The translations under genes were made by a program, and so were the position numbers. The notes under the pieces were generated by a model that saw only the letters and a list, made by a program, of their open reading frames with translations, ran no database searches and was not told where the DNA came from. A stretch of DNA of 64,000 bases from Pelobates cultripes (Eukaryota > Chordata > Amphibia > Anura > Pelobatidae): assembly GCA_933207985.1 (NCBI GenBank), contig OW240916.1, positions 299,380,451-299,444,450 on the forward strand, written 5' to 3'. This document shows positions 12,633 to 26,813 of the stretch, piece after piece (the stretch's first letter is position 1; every line of letters starts with the position of its first letter).

Positions 12633-13392
12633 GATTAACAGTCATAAATCAAACTTTCACTTTTTAATACATGGTTGCAAATCCTTTGCAGTCAATTACA
12701 GCCTGAAGTCTGGAACGCATAGACATCACCAGACGCTTGGTTTCATCCCTGGTGATGCTCTGCCAGGCCTCTACTACAACTGTCTTCAGTTCCTTCTTGT
12801 TCTTGGGGCATTTTCCCTTCAGTTTTGTCTTCATCAAGTGAAATGCATGCTCAATCGGATTCAGGTCAGGTGATTGACTTGGCCATTGCATAATATTCCA
12901 CTTCTTTCCCTTAAAAAACTCTTTGGTTGCTTTTGCAGTATGCTTCGGGTCATTGTCCATCTGCACTGTGAAGCACCGTACAATTACAACAGTTTGTATA
13001 TGTGCCTCCCACTTTTCAAAGGACCAAAAGTAATGGGACAGATTAACAGTCATAAATCAAACTTTCACTTTTTAATACATGGTTGCAAATCCTTTGCAGT
13101 CAATTACAGCCTGAAGTCTGGAACGCATAGACATCACCAGACGCTTGGTTTCATCCCTGGTGATGCTCTGCCAGGCCTCTACTACAACTGTCTTCAGTTC
13201 CTTCTTGTTCTTGGGGCATTTTCCCTTCAGTTTTGTCTTCATCAAGTGAAATGCATGCTCAATCGGATTCAGGTCAGGTGATTGACTTGGCCATTGCATA
13301 ATATTCCACTTCTTTCCCTTAAAAAACTCTTTGGTTGCTTTTGCAGTATGCTTCGGGTCATTGTCCATCTGCACTGTGAAGCACCGTACAAT
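12577..13392. repeat. 408-bp tandem duplication inside the Tc1-like element
   Basis: Two head-to-tail copies, about 12577-12984 and 12985-13392, appear identical by eye. The unit runs from inside the left terminal repeat (aattacaacagtttg) to within the transposase coding sequence (gcaccgtacaat). The three bases AAT are shared at the breakpoint. The first copy thus carries an extra piece of transposase C-terminus and the second an internal piece of terminal repeat. Confidence 0.93.
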
Positions 13393-13993
13393 GAGTTCTG
13401 AAAAATTTGGCTGAATATGAGCAGATAATATTGCCCGAAACACTTCATCATGCTGCTTTTGTCAGCAGTCACATCATCAATAAATACAAGAGAACCAGTT
13501 CCATTGGCAGCCATACATGCCCACGCCATGCCACTACCACCACCATGCTTCACTGATGAGGTGGTATGCTTTGCATCATGAGCAGTTCCTTTCCTTCTCC
13601 ATACTCTTCTCTTCCCATCAATATGGTACAAGTTGATCTTGGTCTCATCTGTCCATAGGATGTTGTTCCAGAACTGTGAAGGCTTTTTTAGATGTTGTTT
13701 GGCAAACTCTAATCTGGCCTTCCTGTTTTTGAGGCTCACCAATGGTTTACATCTTGTGGTGAACCCTCTGTATTCACTCTGGTGAAGTCTTCTCTTGATT
13801 GTTGACTTTGACACAATTCCGGGTCTTTTGGTGTTGCTGAGCTCACCGGAGCTCATCCTTTCTTTTTAAGGATGTTCCAAACAGTTGATTTGGCCACACC
13901 TAATGTTTTTGCCATCTCTCTGATGGGTTTATTTAGTTTTTTCAGCCTAATGATGGCTTGCTTCACTGATAGTGACAGCTCTTTGGATCTCAT
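13072..13993 (-). pseudogene. Tc1-like transposase, two frameshifts
   Basis: The start is the ATG at 13993, giving MRSKELSLSVKQ and a helix-turn-helix DNA-binding region (IREMAKTLGVAKSTVWNIL). The frame then shifts near 13855, continues as a second DNA-binding helix region and the first catalytic block (WTDETKINLY), and shifts again near 13440. The last part holds MDNDPKHT and SPDLNPIEH, the second Asp and the Glu of the DDE catalytic triad. Total length is about 307 codons, close to the 340 usual for the family. Each break looks like a single-base indel. A second, promoterless copy of the C-terminal part lies at 12664-12984 because of the tandem duplication. Confidence 0.93.
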
Positions 13994-14129
13994 ATTGAGA
14001 GTTGACAGCAACAGATTCCAAATGCAAATAGCACACTTGAAATGAACTCTGGACCTTTTATCTGCTCCTTGTAAATGTGATAATGATGGAATAACACACA
14101 CCTGGCCATGGAACAGCTGAGCAGTCAAT

Positions 14130-14351
14130 TGTCCCATTACTTTTGGTCCCTTGAAAAGTGGGAGGCACATATACAAACTGTTGTAATTCCTACACCGTTC
14201 ACCTGATTTGGATGTAAATACCCTCAAATTAAAGCCGAGAGTCTGCAGTTAAAGCACATCTTGTTCATTTCATTTCAAATACATTGTGGTGGTGTATAGA
14301 GCCAAAAGGATTAGAATTGTGTAGGTGTCCCAATATTTATGGACCTGACTG
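14130..14351. repeat. Right terminal inverted repeat of Tc1-like element
   Basis: It ends in ggacctgactg next to TA and pairs with 12411-12632. It lies upstream of the transposase start (13993, minus strand), so it would also carry the promoter region. Confidence 0.9.
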
Positions 14352-16963
14352 TATATTTCTAATGGGTATCCCTTCAGTAGATTTGTACTTACTTTATCTA
14401 GCAAAATGATTTTTTATGAGTATATATTTTATGGTAAAACGGACAATATCCCAGCTGGAAACCCTCAAGAGGACTGCCATAAAATCTTTCAGTGAGATCA
14501 CTAAATCTGTGCTGTTGTTATAGCTGCTGGGGAGCCAAGTGGCACTTTCCATAAACAAGCTCCAATCCTTATCCTGATTATTTAATTATCCTACAATTTT
14601 ACAGGGCTTTGGATATGATCACAGAGGTGCCAACACACGGGAAGTTGGCAGCCAAACTGCTCGGCTCTGCTCTAAAAGATTCATCTGCACAGTTTAGCAG
14701 AGCAGTTTAGAGTTCACTGTTAGTAATATTCTCAGGCGTTTTGCCATTTTGTCATACTCACTTAGAAACAAAACTAGGAATTTGGAAAAGACACAGAGCT
14801 GGGATTGGAGATTGTTCAGTTTAATTACTTGCCTAGCTACAGCTAAAGTTCTTTAACATCACTACATAACATATGGTGTGTTCGAAATACTGAAAACTTG
14901 ACTACCTGAAATGATGACATCAGAAGTGCGTATAGATGTATATGTATATTATATATATAATATATAATATTGTAGTATGTAATACACATATAATAAGAAG
15001 TGCAGTCATGAGATTTAATGCTTTTGACTTGTTAATCCTTTACTTAATTAAAACATAATAACAAATGCAAATAGAACAAACATCGCCCATTCAAATAATA
15101 AACAGTATAGACTTCTTTGAGAGGTTCTGGAAACCCACATTACAGTGACACAACTGTCTTCAAGTACTCTGCACTCCAATATAATAATAAAATCTGGCAT
15201 AAAAAGAAATTTAATCTAAACATCAAAAAGCAATTATAAAGTAGGTATGCGTGTATATATAGAAAAATACTTACCTACTTGTAAGAAGAAAGCCAAGAAA
15301 ACAAATGTGAAAAAATGCTGGATGTCCACTAAGATGCTTCTTTAACATTGAAATTTGGCATCTTCATCTTAAACTGATTATTAATTTCAAGAAATGTATT
15401 CTTGTCAACAATCAAAGCCACTTAATTGTTTTCAGCACATTTACCATACCACATGGTCACATCTTAGGTCAGACTGTCCTAGCCTAGCTTGGCTCCGCTA
15501 ACTTACCTTAGTGGTTCCTTGGCTCTTTCTCATACCTTATTCTGGAATGTGTTGGCCATGATGAGTGGGGTTCTGTAGGCCTGCACAAGTTTCTGCATTA
15601 GCCTCTGTTAATTCAGTTCTGTTACAAAACTGACATATTCCAGTCAGTCAAGTTCCATAATTCTTTGACTTACTGGGCCACTTGTTGTGCTCCCCCGATA
15701 TTTCCGATATGCCTTCAGCCTATGAACATGGGGACCCACAGGGCATTTACCTAAAATCTCATAGACTGGTTCCACTATCTCTGTCATTCTCAATGCTAGC
15801 ACAGTCCAAATAAACTGAGATTTGTTAGGCCACAATGACAGCCATCAATCCCATATAGCTGTTTTATGAAAACTTCATGTTTTTTAATTACATTTTAAGT
15901 ACTTTGCACGCCAAAGATAATATGAACTAAACTATTTATGAAGACGAAAAATAATATTTTCTTCCTTGTATTACTCTATATCCATTTTTTAAGAGAAAAG
16001 CCTTGCCATCTGACAACACATACAATGATAATGTCTCCTATTTATTAGCATGTATGTGAAAAAAGTCTGGATCAATCACAAACTTATGAGAAAATTCATC
16101 AAATATTCTTTGTGACCTTCTCAATGGCCAAACTTGCTTTCAGGTTCCTTAAATCGCTGGACGGTCATGAAAGTCTGTTGACCTGCTGTTGCCATGGGCA
16201 TGCTATTTCAGTACTAGAAATGGTCTGTGCCATTGCGTATGTATGAAAGATATGTCACTTTACTACATCACACCCTGTCTGACAGAGAGCTATTCATATT
16301 CTTTGGAAAAAAGCTGTTGATAATTGTCACTTTGTAAAGCAGTGAACTCATTGCCTTAGTGCAAGATTAGCACCATGTCACAGCACTGGTTATTGTCTCT
16401 GGAAGCATTGTCTGTGGATTAAAGAATGCTTATAGGAAGGAAGTGTGAATGGGGCCAATGATAAGGTAGCTAAACCAGGTTCACTGTAGAATGAGTCTTA
16501 AATGCAGCAAGTCAGGGCATGGAAAGGGGGCAAAGTCGGTTATTAATAACCGATTTATATAGTTTTATTTTGCCAGAGATAAAAGGCATGCAGGCATGAA
16601 CAGTGATACGGAGGCTGTGTGAATGCCATGTGCTCTAGATATACACATTGATTGAGTGATTCTGCCTTTATGTATCTGTGTAAGTGGGATACTTTCATAC
16701 TCTCGGGCTGTTATTTAAAATTCTTACCAGATTAGAAGTGCTTGGGAGTGGTTATGCACAGATACATGTGTGTGTGATAACACATTATGCTCTTACAAGG
16801 TGTTTTGCTTTCCTAATCATTATAGTTATATTTTATGGGACTGCTTCCAATCTCTAGCAGCTGCTGCTGAGACAAGAGTTTTGTTTGGACATATTTAAAG
16901 TACCGTTATCTTTTGTTTTTCCCATGCCAATTGCTTTTTTACTTTGTTACTTATAGTTCATTC

Positions 16964-17180
16964 TTAAAGGGTCACTCTTAGCACCAGAAACACTTCATAT
17001 TTCTGAAAAATGGTTATGGTGAAACAATCCTACCACTGAAGCCTCTCTTTTTAAACTGTTTTATCTGGAGATAAATATCCTTTTTGTGTGCAGGGCTTGG
17101 ACTGTCATTCAGCAAGCTTGTATAAGCCCTTCCTGGCAGATGATGTCAGTTTTGTGCAACTTTTGGGCAGTGTAGCCATG
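16964..17180. mobile_element. T2/Kolobok-like MITE fragment
   Basis: It starts TTAAAGGGTCACTCTTAGCA, close to the TTAAAGGRR terminus of the frog T2 group, and is followed by 'accagaaacac'. The right end was not found, so the boundary at 17180 is a guess. Confidence 0.45.
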
Positions 17181-18903
17181 GCTGGATTATTTACACACAC
17201 AATTCTAATTCCCAGATATAGAAAAACATAAATCAGTTCTGTTTTTTGGCCTCTACGCCTTACCAGGTCCAGAGATCAGAGAAGAAAACACCCACGCGCC
17301 GGGCTATTTGAGAATTTATGTTCCAACAAAGTTGTTTGCCCCTTCTAGACTACAACTTCTGTCTAGCACAATGATATTCTGTCTGAGACTGGTGGGAGTT
17401 AAAATATATAGCTGATGTAATGGGGTACTGAAGTGACCACTTTCTAAACAGCTTATGTGGAATATAACTGGACTCATTCTTATCCAGTGATCTGAGCCTG
17501 ATGAGCATATATAGCAAGTCTATGTTAAAGGACGCATAAAAAGTAATATGTAAAAATAGCAATTGAACTAATCCAGCTATAAAGTATGCTTTATTTAATG
17601 CAAATTCCTAAATCTCAGTAATCTCAGTAATAGGAGGAGCTTTGGACTGGAGATGTGTCCTCATTGCTTCTCTATAAAAGGCATTTGATTTGCATGAAAA
17701 ACACTAACAAGGAAGAAAGTGCTAGGCAAAAAGGGGAGGATCTTCTTTAGCTGCAGAAGCAATTAAGTTTTTAGGACTTTGGTGTTTATTTGTGCTAATA
17801 ATTATTTCAGTAAATACATATTTTTAGTTTGGAACGATTAGGTATCTGAATGGTGTGTGACCTTCACCAGCTTCACTACTACGTATGGAGAGCTGGAAGC
17901 TCCTAAGTAGGGCTATCTTAATGGCTGAGAGCATCCTTCTCAGCCAACAAGCTAAACTGGGCTTAGCTCAGTCAGAGAGCTTATAGCTCTCCGTCAGAAG
18001 TAATGGAGACAGGGGGAACTGCCTGTCAGACCTCAGGTAGGAAGTCAATTCTAAAATGGTTTACCGGTTACAATGGGGGAGGCGACAGGGAAATGGTGGC
18101 ACCATAACCACTACAGACCTCTGTAGTGGTAATGGTGGTCATAGAGGTTCCTTTAAAATCAGTTTCAAAATAAAACAAGTTCAGCCCTTAGAAGCTAAAT
18201 ATAGAGGAGTACTGGTGCAAAATAAGGCACCAGGTCTTCAGACTGCTGCCAACATCCCATGACATTTATATATATAAAATATTAAAAAATGAACACATAC
18301 CAGGAAAAGGTAAAACAAATCTTAAAATAATTTGTTAAACTGATTTATAAACTGATTTATAAAATATCACATAATACAAAAAGACTTTTACTAAAAGTCT
18401 TTAAAATACACTTCTAAATATAATGCTGCCCAAATGATATTAATTACCACAAAGTATTGTTATTTTAAGCATCTGTCTATTTAAAATGGATCGGAAAATA
18501 ATCTATTTTCAGAGATATTTCTCAAACGTTTAAAAATAAACCTACAAAAACATGCTAAAACAAAAAAAAAAAACTAACATGACTTCAGTATTGATCACAC
18601 AGCGCCACCAACTGGTAGGATTTTGTACTTCATATATATATTTAGTTTGTCACTGTATGAAATAAATGAATTAGATAATGTACACGAACGAATGATGAAA
18701 CTGCATCTATAAAGATGGATATTAAAACATTAGATATAGGTATATCAAAATGTACAAAAATTTTGTAATAATGTCATTAGTTAAAAGGAGCTAAATAACA
18801 CAAACAATAAGATATATTATAGGACTTAAATTTATTATTAAAGTTATTTGATCAAAAAGTGATAACAAATTTCCACGAACTTCGAAATGTACTGTTCCAG
18901 GTC

Positions 18904-18908
<5 letters not shown>

Positions 18909-18958
<50 letters not shown>
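18909..18958. repeat. (TA)n(CA)n microsatellite
   Basis: About 32 bp of TA repeats pass into about 18 bp of CA repeats. Confidence 0.95.
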
Positions 18959-20043
18959 GGACAGTCTTTAAAATATTTCCACACATATCACAACATTCAC
19001 ACATTAAATACACACTCGAAACTAATACTATAAAATGCTATAATACATACAAACAGCACAGTTAAAATCTAGCAAAATAGGCATTTGCAACCAGAGGGAT
19101 TCAGGGGATTACAGTGAGACACAAAAGAATTATCACTCAAAATATTTTTATACATTGTGGAAAAGGAGCAATGTAAAGATTTTTTTTGAAAAACGCTGGA
19201 TTGTGAGCTATTTGCTACTTTTGCTAAATATACGTTTAAATCAAGGCACCTAAAGCAGTACAGATTAGTTTAGCCTATAGGTTTGTTTTTCTAGATTTGC
19301 TTGTAGTTATTCCATTGACAATGCCAACTATACATTAAAAAAAAGCTCTCTCATCATTTACTGTCAGGGTAATATATGTTTTAATAGGCTTAGCCAAGCT
19401 GTGTTTATTAAAATATATATGATGTTTCGTGTTGTCCAGCAGGTGGTGTTGTAGTGTTGTGGAACCAGCTGAGATGCTACCAGGCATGTAGAAGGTTAAG
19501 GATAAGATGTGTGTTCCTTGTTTTACCGAGCAGCATTCAGGTGCAATATTATCCAGGATTAATTGCAAAGAAGACAGTTATTCTGTCATCTGTGGTGCTG
19601 GTGAATTTTAAACGCTTTAAATTAAAGAAAGCGGTCTCTGATTCCTCTCTTAAATTCAATGTCTTCTTAAAGTGGAAATGTTGCGAATATCCTCAGTCCA
19701 TAAAATGGCCTAAGATTTGACTTGCTCAATAAAAGAAATATGTAATATGTAACATTTAATTTAGAAAACATTGGTTTCAAACAGAAGCACTAATGTGCGT
19801 GGACAGGAAAAACTTTGATTCTCCAGCTACAGTGCAGCATGTACAATGTCCTTCACCACCTTTCTATCAATATATAATGGATAATATGTCTGACAATTAT
19901 ATTCTTACAATACATTGGAAAAACTGATCACTGCTTAAAAAGTATATTAAAATTGCAGTTTAATTTAAAACTGTAGTAATTAACAGTGGAAGTAACATAT
20001 AGTTCTGGTAAGAGAAGAGATTGCAAAGGTAAATCAGATGACT

Positions 20044-20172
20044 TACCTGCAGGAGTTAACCTATCCAATGGTACTAACTGATCTATGAAATAGACTGATA
20101 GTCTTTGTAGTCCAATATCCGACTATTTCATTGATCAATGAGAACCGTTGGATAGGCTAACTCCTGCAGGTA
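20044..20172. repeat. Near-perfect inverted repeat (hairpin element)
   Basis: The left arm begins tacctgcaggagttaaccta and the right arm ends in its complement, taggctaactcctgcaggta. The arms are about 50 bp with a few mismatches and a loop of roughly 30 bp. No coding sequence lies inside. It looks like a small foldback MITE in VCAN intron 12; target duplications are not clear. Confidence 0.8.
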
Positions 20173-21640
20173 CTTTTACTTAATATAGAAATGACAATTA
20201 GACACCGATGCTAATTAAATCAATGTTATTTATTTAGTTTAAAAAGTGTCAGTAACTGAAATAGGTGTGAGTAAGAGGGGGAGATAAAGTCAAGTAGGAC
20301 ATTTTTAAATACTGTACATGGTTCATGCAATGCAGTGCTTGGTCATAAGCCTAATCATTAAGGGCAATATTGTTTGACATTCCACAGGCGCCACCACCTC
20401 CGTAGGTATTATACATGATGTTGGATTAGTTCAATAATGTTGGTTTTATTGGCAACATTAACCATTTTCATTGTGTGTATAAGTGACCACTTATGGCTCA
20501 GGGCTTTTGTCTGTGCCTAAAAAACATTTCACCCTGTTACTTCTATATTTGAATGTAATGCAAAGATAAAAACACATATTATTTCCTTAATTCTTGCTCA
20601 TTAGCCACACAACCAAAATATATGGGGCATCTTTGAACAAAATAATAGTGTACATAAAACACAAACCACACATTTGTTTTAATGACTTTTTTTTTACATA
20701 AAAGAAACAGCTCGATATATAAAGATGCTTGGAAGATTTTAAAAGAAAAATTAAATCCACAGTTTACGACACATTTTTGGGCAGACAATTGCAGTGCTTG
20801 TTTGACAAATTATGTCTTTATTCCCAGAAGAGCTTAAGGAATAGAACCTGTGATTGTTTCCTTTGCTTTGGAAAGTTTAGTTTAATGTCTTGTGTAGCCA
20901 TGTGGAATAATTAATGCTCACTCTCGCTGCCTACTCAAACATCTAATTGTTCTGTGCAGTATAGTCTTTTCTATCAATTATTACAAATTCGTTTTAGAAT
21001 CATCCACAAGGAAATGGCACACACACACACACAAATAGGAAAGTATGGCTTTGTTTAATTAAAAAAATACGTTATGGTTGTTAACACTATTATATTGCAC
21101 ACTTGAACAATAATTCAAATAAGTCTAAATGTTAGGTTTTATTACCTAATGTAGTGGTTTTGGTACATAGATACTGTCCCTTTTTTCTTGTAATACAAAA
21201 CATTGTCTACATTTGTGAGAGATAACCCCTTATTAAATGTTAAACTGACAGACGCTAGATCTATTTCCTCAAAAAGACCTTTGAAAATCGAAGGTCTTCA
21301 TGATTGGCATCATCATGACTCTGAATGATGTTAATACTACTCATAGAGAAGCATTCGATTAGGTACTTTTTTTGAGAAGCATCATATTGGTGGAGTGTGT
21401 AAATATCTGCACATGGTCTATCCGTCTCAAATGCTTCTCTATAACTGAGCACTGGATTGGACCGAGCTCATCGCTACTCATGATCTCAGAAGAGGCGGGG
21501 CAGTTAGTGAGAGTAGACTGTCCAGTATCACCAGTTCATTTTATGTTTTCCTAATTTTAAAAAGTGGGTTCATAATGTAGACAAATAAAAAAAAAACACA
21601 CTAAGGTTAAAAACAAATATATTTTTTAACCATAGAATGT

Positions 21641-21715
21641 TTAAGCCCTTAAGGATACAACTTCTGGAATAAAAGGGAATCATAACAGAATATTTTCGTG
21701 TCATTAAGGGGTTAA
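21641..21715. mobile_element. TTAA-flanked palindromic MITE, family C
   Basis: It runs from ttaagcccttaagga to cattaaggggttaa and contains 'cttctggaataaaaggga'. The same internal sequence is in the copy at 56289-56368. The TTAA ends suggest piggyBac-like or T2-like target preference. Confidence 0.75.
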
Positions 21716-22419
21716 AGGAAGCACAGATGGCTCACATTGCAGTTTGGATTATTTGCATACAAGTAAAAAAATTGCTCATTTGGAATTATAAATTTAGCAA
21801 TGTGGCTCTATTCTAAGGTTCCCTCTATAATGGCAAAGGTAAAGTAAAACTTGCCCAAGATCTGGTTATAGATTTACCGATAGGCAAGTTATTTGAGTTC
21901 TGTCTTTATTTTTTTAGTGTTCTCTTGCAATCAGTTGTGGTTTGTTTGCAAATGATTACGGATACTTAATAAATATCGAGGTGACTGCTAGCCAGGCTGG
22001 TTGTTCAAGATTTACGTGTCAAGATACATTCAGACAAATCAAGGATATATTCTAGCCTATTGGAGAGAAGCTAAGAATATAGGTATAATAACTAGCAGGC
22101 TCAAACATAGTTTAGGTGACATTTATACATATATATGCAGGTTGAGATATCCAGCGGGTTTAATACCACAGATGGGTAACTAGAGATTCACTTACTCCCT
22201 CAGGGGAACATGTCTAACTGTCGGGCTGATCAGTGCCATTACCTTGCAAGGTGATTAATGAGTGGTTAGTGAGAGTTATACCACTGGTAGCTAAGTCATT
22301 TCTCTGCCCAGCAGCCCACCACTCCGCTAGCTAGAGTCAGATATAAGCTTACAATGGAGAATAAAGTCTGTTGCATGTATTATGCAAGGGATACCTCATC
22401 CTCAAATGGCTAATTTAGA

Positions 22420-23560
22420 GAGTGCCAGAAATAGTCCGTTGGAACTTGCAGGGGTTTGGTGCCACAGTAATGGTTTACTGTGGTGTGCGCCAGACGACCC
22501 CTCCCAGCTCAGCCGATGCCCACGTGCGGAAAGTTCCTGATGGTGGTAGGGGATTTACCGGTTGTTTCACCGTTGCGGCTCAGTTGTGCGATGTTCCTCC
22601 ACTCATGGCCGGTGTCGCATGGAGCAGGGCTTGAATCAGCGTGTGCGGTTCGGTGGGGGGAGGTAAGTCCAACCTCCATCCCCGGGCCGGTTGAAAGGCT
22701 GACTTCTTCGTTCCATGGACCCGGTTTTCTTGAGGGGCCAGGTCCCTCTCCCTGTGGGAGTGACGAGGGGTCTTGCCGGACAGCCTCTGGCTGCGGCGGT
22801 GGGCCCTCCATCTTTGTCAGTGATGTCTTTGGGTCTTGCCCAAGGTGGCCTTCGGCCCAAGTAGGCCAGTAGTGGGAAGTCTGGGCGTTTTTAATGCAGC
22901 TTGGCCCGAGGGAGTCCTCCGTGCCTCCCGGCACTCGCCTCTCCGTCCTTCTGCCTAAGCTTGTGCTGGTAAGGCTGTGCAGCGTTTCATCAGGGCTTTC
23001 CAGAATCATTGGAAGTGCCTGTCTATCCGCTGCATAAGGTGGTATACTGAGCTGTAGAAGATTGCAGCGTGCTCACTTGCGGTCTCTGTAGGCCGAGATG
23101 CCGTCGCCATTTTGGGGAGTGCAGCTAGTGCCCGGTTCTGCTGCGTGGTTAGGTGTTGTGCAGTCGATTAGTACAGTCCAGTGGGGACTGGAATAACCCC
23201 CACCGGTCCAAGGGGGAGGGGGAGTGATTTGCAGGAGTTTCAGCATACGTTTAGGAGCCAAAGGATCGGCCACTTCCTCGTGGCTCAGCCGCGTGTAGGC
23301 CTCAAGCCCCTAGTGAAGCAATCCAGCGTCCTAGACTTCCCAAAAAGGTACTCTTGAGTGCAGCTACTTCTCCTGGTTATTAGCTGTGGGGACAGCAATC
23401 TGTGTGTGCGGGTTGGCAAGTAAGGCATCCCGATTTTTGTCTCCAGATGTGGGAGCTTGTGCCAAACACATCTGGGTTGCTTGGTTGCTAGGCTCCGCCC
23501 CTGGAATAGTGCTTTTTTGTTGTTTGTCTTTTCATGTTTTTTTTAAGTCAGGACAGTGTA
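22420..23560. other. GC-rich block of unknown nature
   Basis: This stretch is clearly richer in G and C, and in CpG, than the AT-rich intron around it. It has overlapping open frames on both strands (for example 22509-23009 minus and 22480-22872 plus), but none gives a protein I recognise. Proline- and glycine-rich translations are what GC-rich DNA yields by chance. It may be a 5' part or untranslated part of a retroelement, or a diverged CpG island. Confidence 0.5.
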
Positions 23561-24507
23561 ACCTGATATAAACAAACTGAGCCAGTAAGGCAATAAAGCT
23601 GGGTACTTATTGATCAATAAATAGTGGACTTATAAAGGTGACATTGTAAATGATTTGCCTCTACTAAACAGCCGAATTATGTTTTTTATAAAATAGTTGA
23701 CTTTTTCAACCAACATTATTTAAATCTGTTGAAAGGCACTTACAAGGCTGGTCCAATGTATTCACAAATAAGCATCACACAATATACTCCTTTTGAAGTG
23801 TTGTATACTCTGTCAGTAAAAGTATTTTGTTGATTTTATTGATACATAACAAGATATTGTAGCTGAACATCTAGTAACCTAATAACCTTATTCTGTATAG
23901 TCCAATTTTTTAGTTTTGTGTTTAGTTCCTGTTAAGATTTTTTTTCAATACAGATTTTTTTTAGCATCTTTTTTATTTTCCAGCGTTTAATATACTGTAT
24001 TTTGAAGCGATTTCAAGGACATATAAGACCATGGTTCTTGGAACTTACCCAGCATTCCAATCGATCCTTACAATAGCCTGACATCTCATGTCTAACAGTA
24101 AATTCTAAGTGCCATAATATATTGCATACTCTTCAAATAAAGGGATAGAAACCGCTCAATAATACATTTTTGTATTGTTTGATTAAATATACTTTTTTTT
24201 CAGTTGACATTTAAGGAGCTGAAATAGTTTTATGCCTGAAACCAAAAATGCAGCATCAGGGGAAATGTTAGTTTTCGGAGTTATATACTCAGTTGCACAA
24301 TGCCTATTTAGGAACAGTTTTCTTATAACTAAGTCAATTGATAAATAAACACTTAGCAATATTAGAATGTATTAGACAATTTCAGGTAATTTAAAATGTT
24401 CTCCTAATTGATCTACAAGATCTTTGAATGTTCTGCAAGAATTGAAAGATAATAGTTGACATTATGCTAAGTGTGAGGACGTCCAGTATCATTTCATGGA
24501 CTCAAAC

Positions 24508-24701
24508 TCAGTAAAAAGCCAACTAGCACCTCTAGTGGCTGTCTGGTAGAGAATCACTAGAGTCTATCTTAACCCTGCATAGTAAACATTGCAGTTTCTC
24601 TGAAACTGCAATTTTGCATATGCAAGGGTAAGAGGCATGGGCACTGCACCTAGAACAATTCACTTAGATGAAGTGGTCTGAATGCTATATTATCCTTTTA
24701 A
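24508..24701. mobile_element. T2/Kolobok-like MITE, one end visible
   Basis: It contains 'agcacctctagtggctgtct' and 'aaacattgcagtttctctg' and ends in atccttttaa, the complement of TTAAAAGGAT. It resembles the TTAAAGG-ended repeats at 34435 and 41373. The left limit is uncertain. Confidence 0.5.
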
Positions 24702-25949
24702 ATTGTGGATTTGACTTATATTTGAGTCTTACATTTTATTGACCATCGCTATAAAATATCAATCCAGTTAGAGTTGCTGAAGATTGTCAGAAGGGACGAA
24801 AATGTGAGCTAGCAACCCATTACACACATCTTAAGGTTTATTTTTAACCCATCATAATTAATTTTGGTATCAGAGATTTTATGACATGTAAATTATTACA
24901 AAAATAAGAAGCTTACTTGAATTTCTGCATGAGTCACAAGACTAACACAGATCTAATCACTAAACCATGCAACTGTGTAGCTTTTTTGATTTTTTAAAAA
25001 ATGGCATCCAAACCCTATATTTGTATTACTATCTTTGAAATCATGGCTACGTATCATATTGGGAAGGCTGCCAATGTGAAAAGAGAAGATAAAAAAAGCA
25101 AAGTATAATTCGAACTTGTTCTGCTAAAGCTTTTTGGCTTTAACCTTGAGCTAAACCAAAGCAGTTAAGCCAAGATAAAGGTGTTTGGTGATGTAATCTG
25201 ATGTGAGGTAATAGAATGTCACTCATGGAAATGTCAAGCATTACAAATGAAGAAGAAAAAGAATAATAAAAAAATAAATAAAAATAAAAAAACAAAAGGC
25301 CAGTGACTGATCTATGACCATAAAAAGCACGAAAAATGCCAACATATGCAAATCATAAATAAATAAAACTCAGTAGGTACAACACTAGTAATACAGGTAT
25401 TTTTACAATTCTTACAGGGTTTTCACTAAATTCTCAACTCTTGCAATTAAATATGATTTACAAAATTTAGGCTAAACTAGCCAAGTTGTGAGTACAGCTG
25501 CATCGAATAATTTTTTATGAATCAGTTTGTTTGTTTTTTAAATCTCGGTTTGCCCTTTTGAGATTTGATTCCCTAAAATTGTTCATGATAATAGTTAATA
25601 ATATAATTTTTTAATATACAATGAGTTCTTTAGATCCTGTTCTGGTGCTTTTTATTCATTCATTCATCACGGTCATGTTGACCAGTGAAAAGCCTTCAAA
25701 CTAGCAAGTCCAGATATTCACCTAAATAATGGGAGAACCTGCTCATGGGCTACATATAACACAATCTTTCTTTATCGTCAAACTCAGCACATTCAAAGCT
25801 AAACTGTATCAGAAGGTCATGTAGTTACTTTCCCTTTACCATGATAGTTCTGATTCAAACAGTAAAGGTATTTTACTTATTTTATTAAACTAAAGATATC
25901 ATTAGATTGATTTCTAAGAGTGCATTTTTTTTCCGGTAGTTAGCCTTGA

Positions 25950-26630
<681 letters not shown>

Positions 26631-26813
26631 TTGCTTGTGGACAGCCTCCTCTAGTAGAAAATGCAAAAACATTTGGAAAGGTTAAGCCACGTTATGAGAT
26701 CAATTCACTAATAAGATACCACTGCAAAGACGGATTCGTCCAGCGTCACATGCCAACTATTCGATGCCGAGGAGATGGAAGATGGGATCTGCCCAAGGTT
26801 ACATGTATGCAAC
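26631..26813 (+). CDS. VCAN: Versican CCP/sushi exon (exon 14)
   Basis: This 183-bp phase 1-1 exon encodes one complement control protein module: [15 protein letters not shown], then [19 protein letters not shown], then [18 protein letters not shown]. The four sushi cysteines and the conserved GRW tryptophan are present. It follows the lectin domain, as in all lecticans. Donor caac|gtaagt is strong. Confidence 0.98.

Larger units (their letters stand above)
12411..14351 (-). mobile_element. Tc1-like (Tc1/mariner) DNA transposon
   Basis: The element is bounded by TA dinucleotides (12409-12410 and 14352-14353). Its ends begin cagtcaggtccataaatatt and read as the complement at the right. Long terminal inverted repeats of about 220 bp surround a Tc1 transposase on the minus strand. 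Length is 1941 bp, of which 408 bp is an internal tandem duplication, so the unduplicated form is about 1.53 kb, normal for Tc1-like elements. The transposase frame is broken, so this copy is dead but its ends look usable. Confidence 0.95.

Noticed and set aside
15644..15835. A 63-residue minus-strand frame with plausible amino-acid composition
   Set aside because: No splice sites or upstream continuation, and no family recognised; flanking translation has stops.
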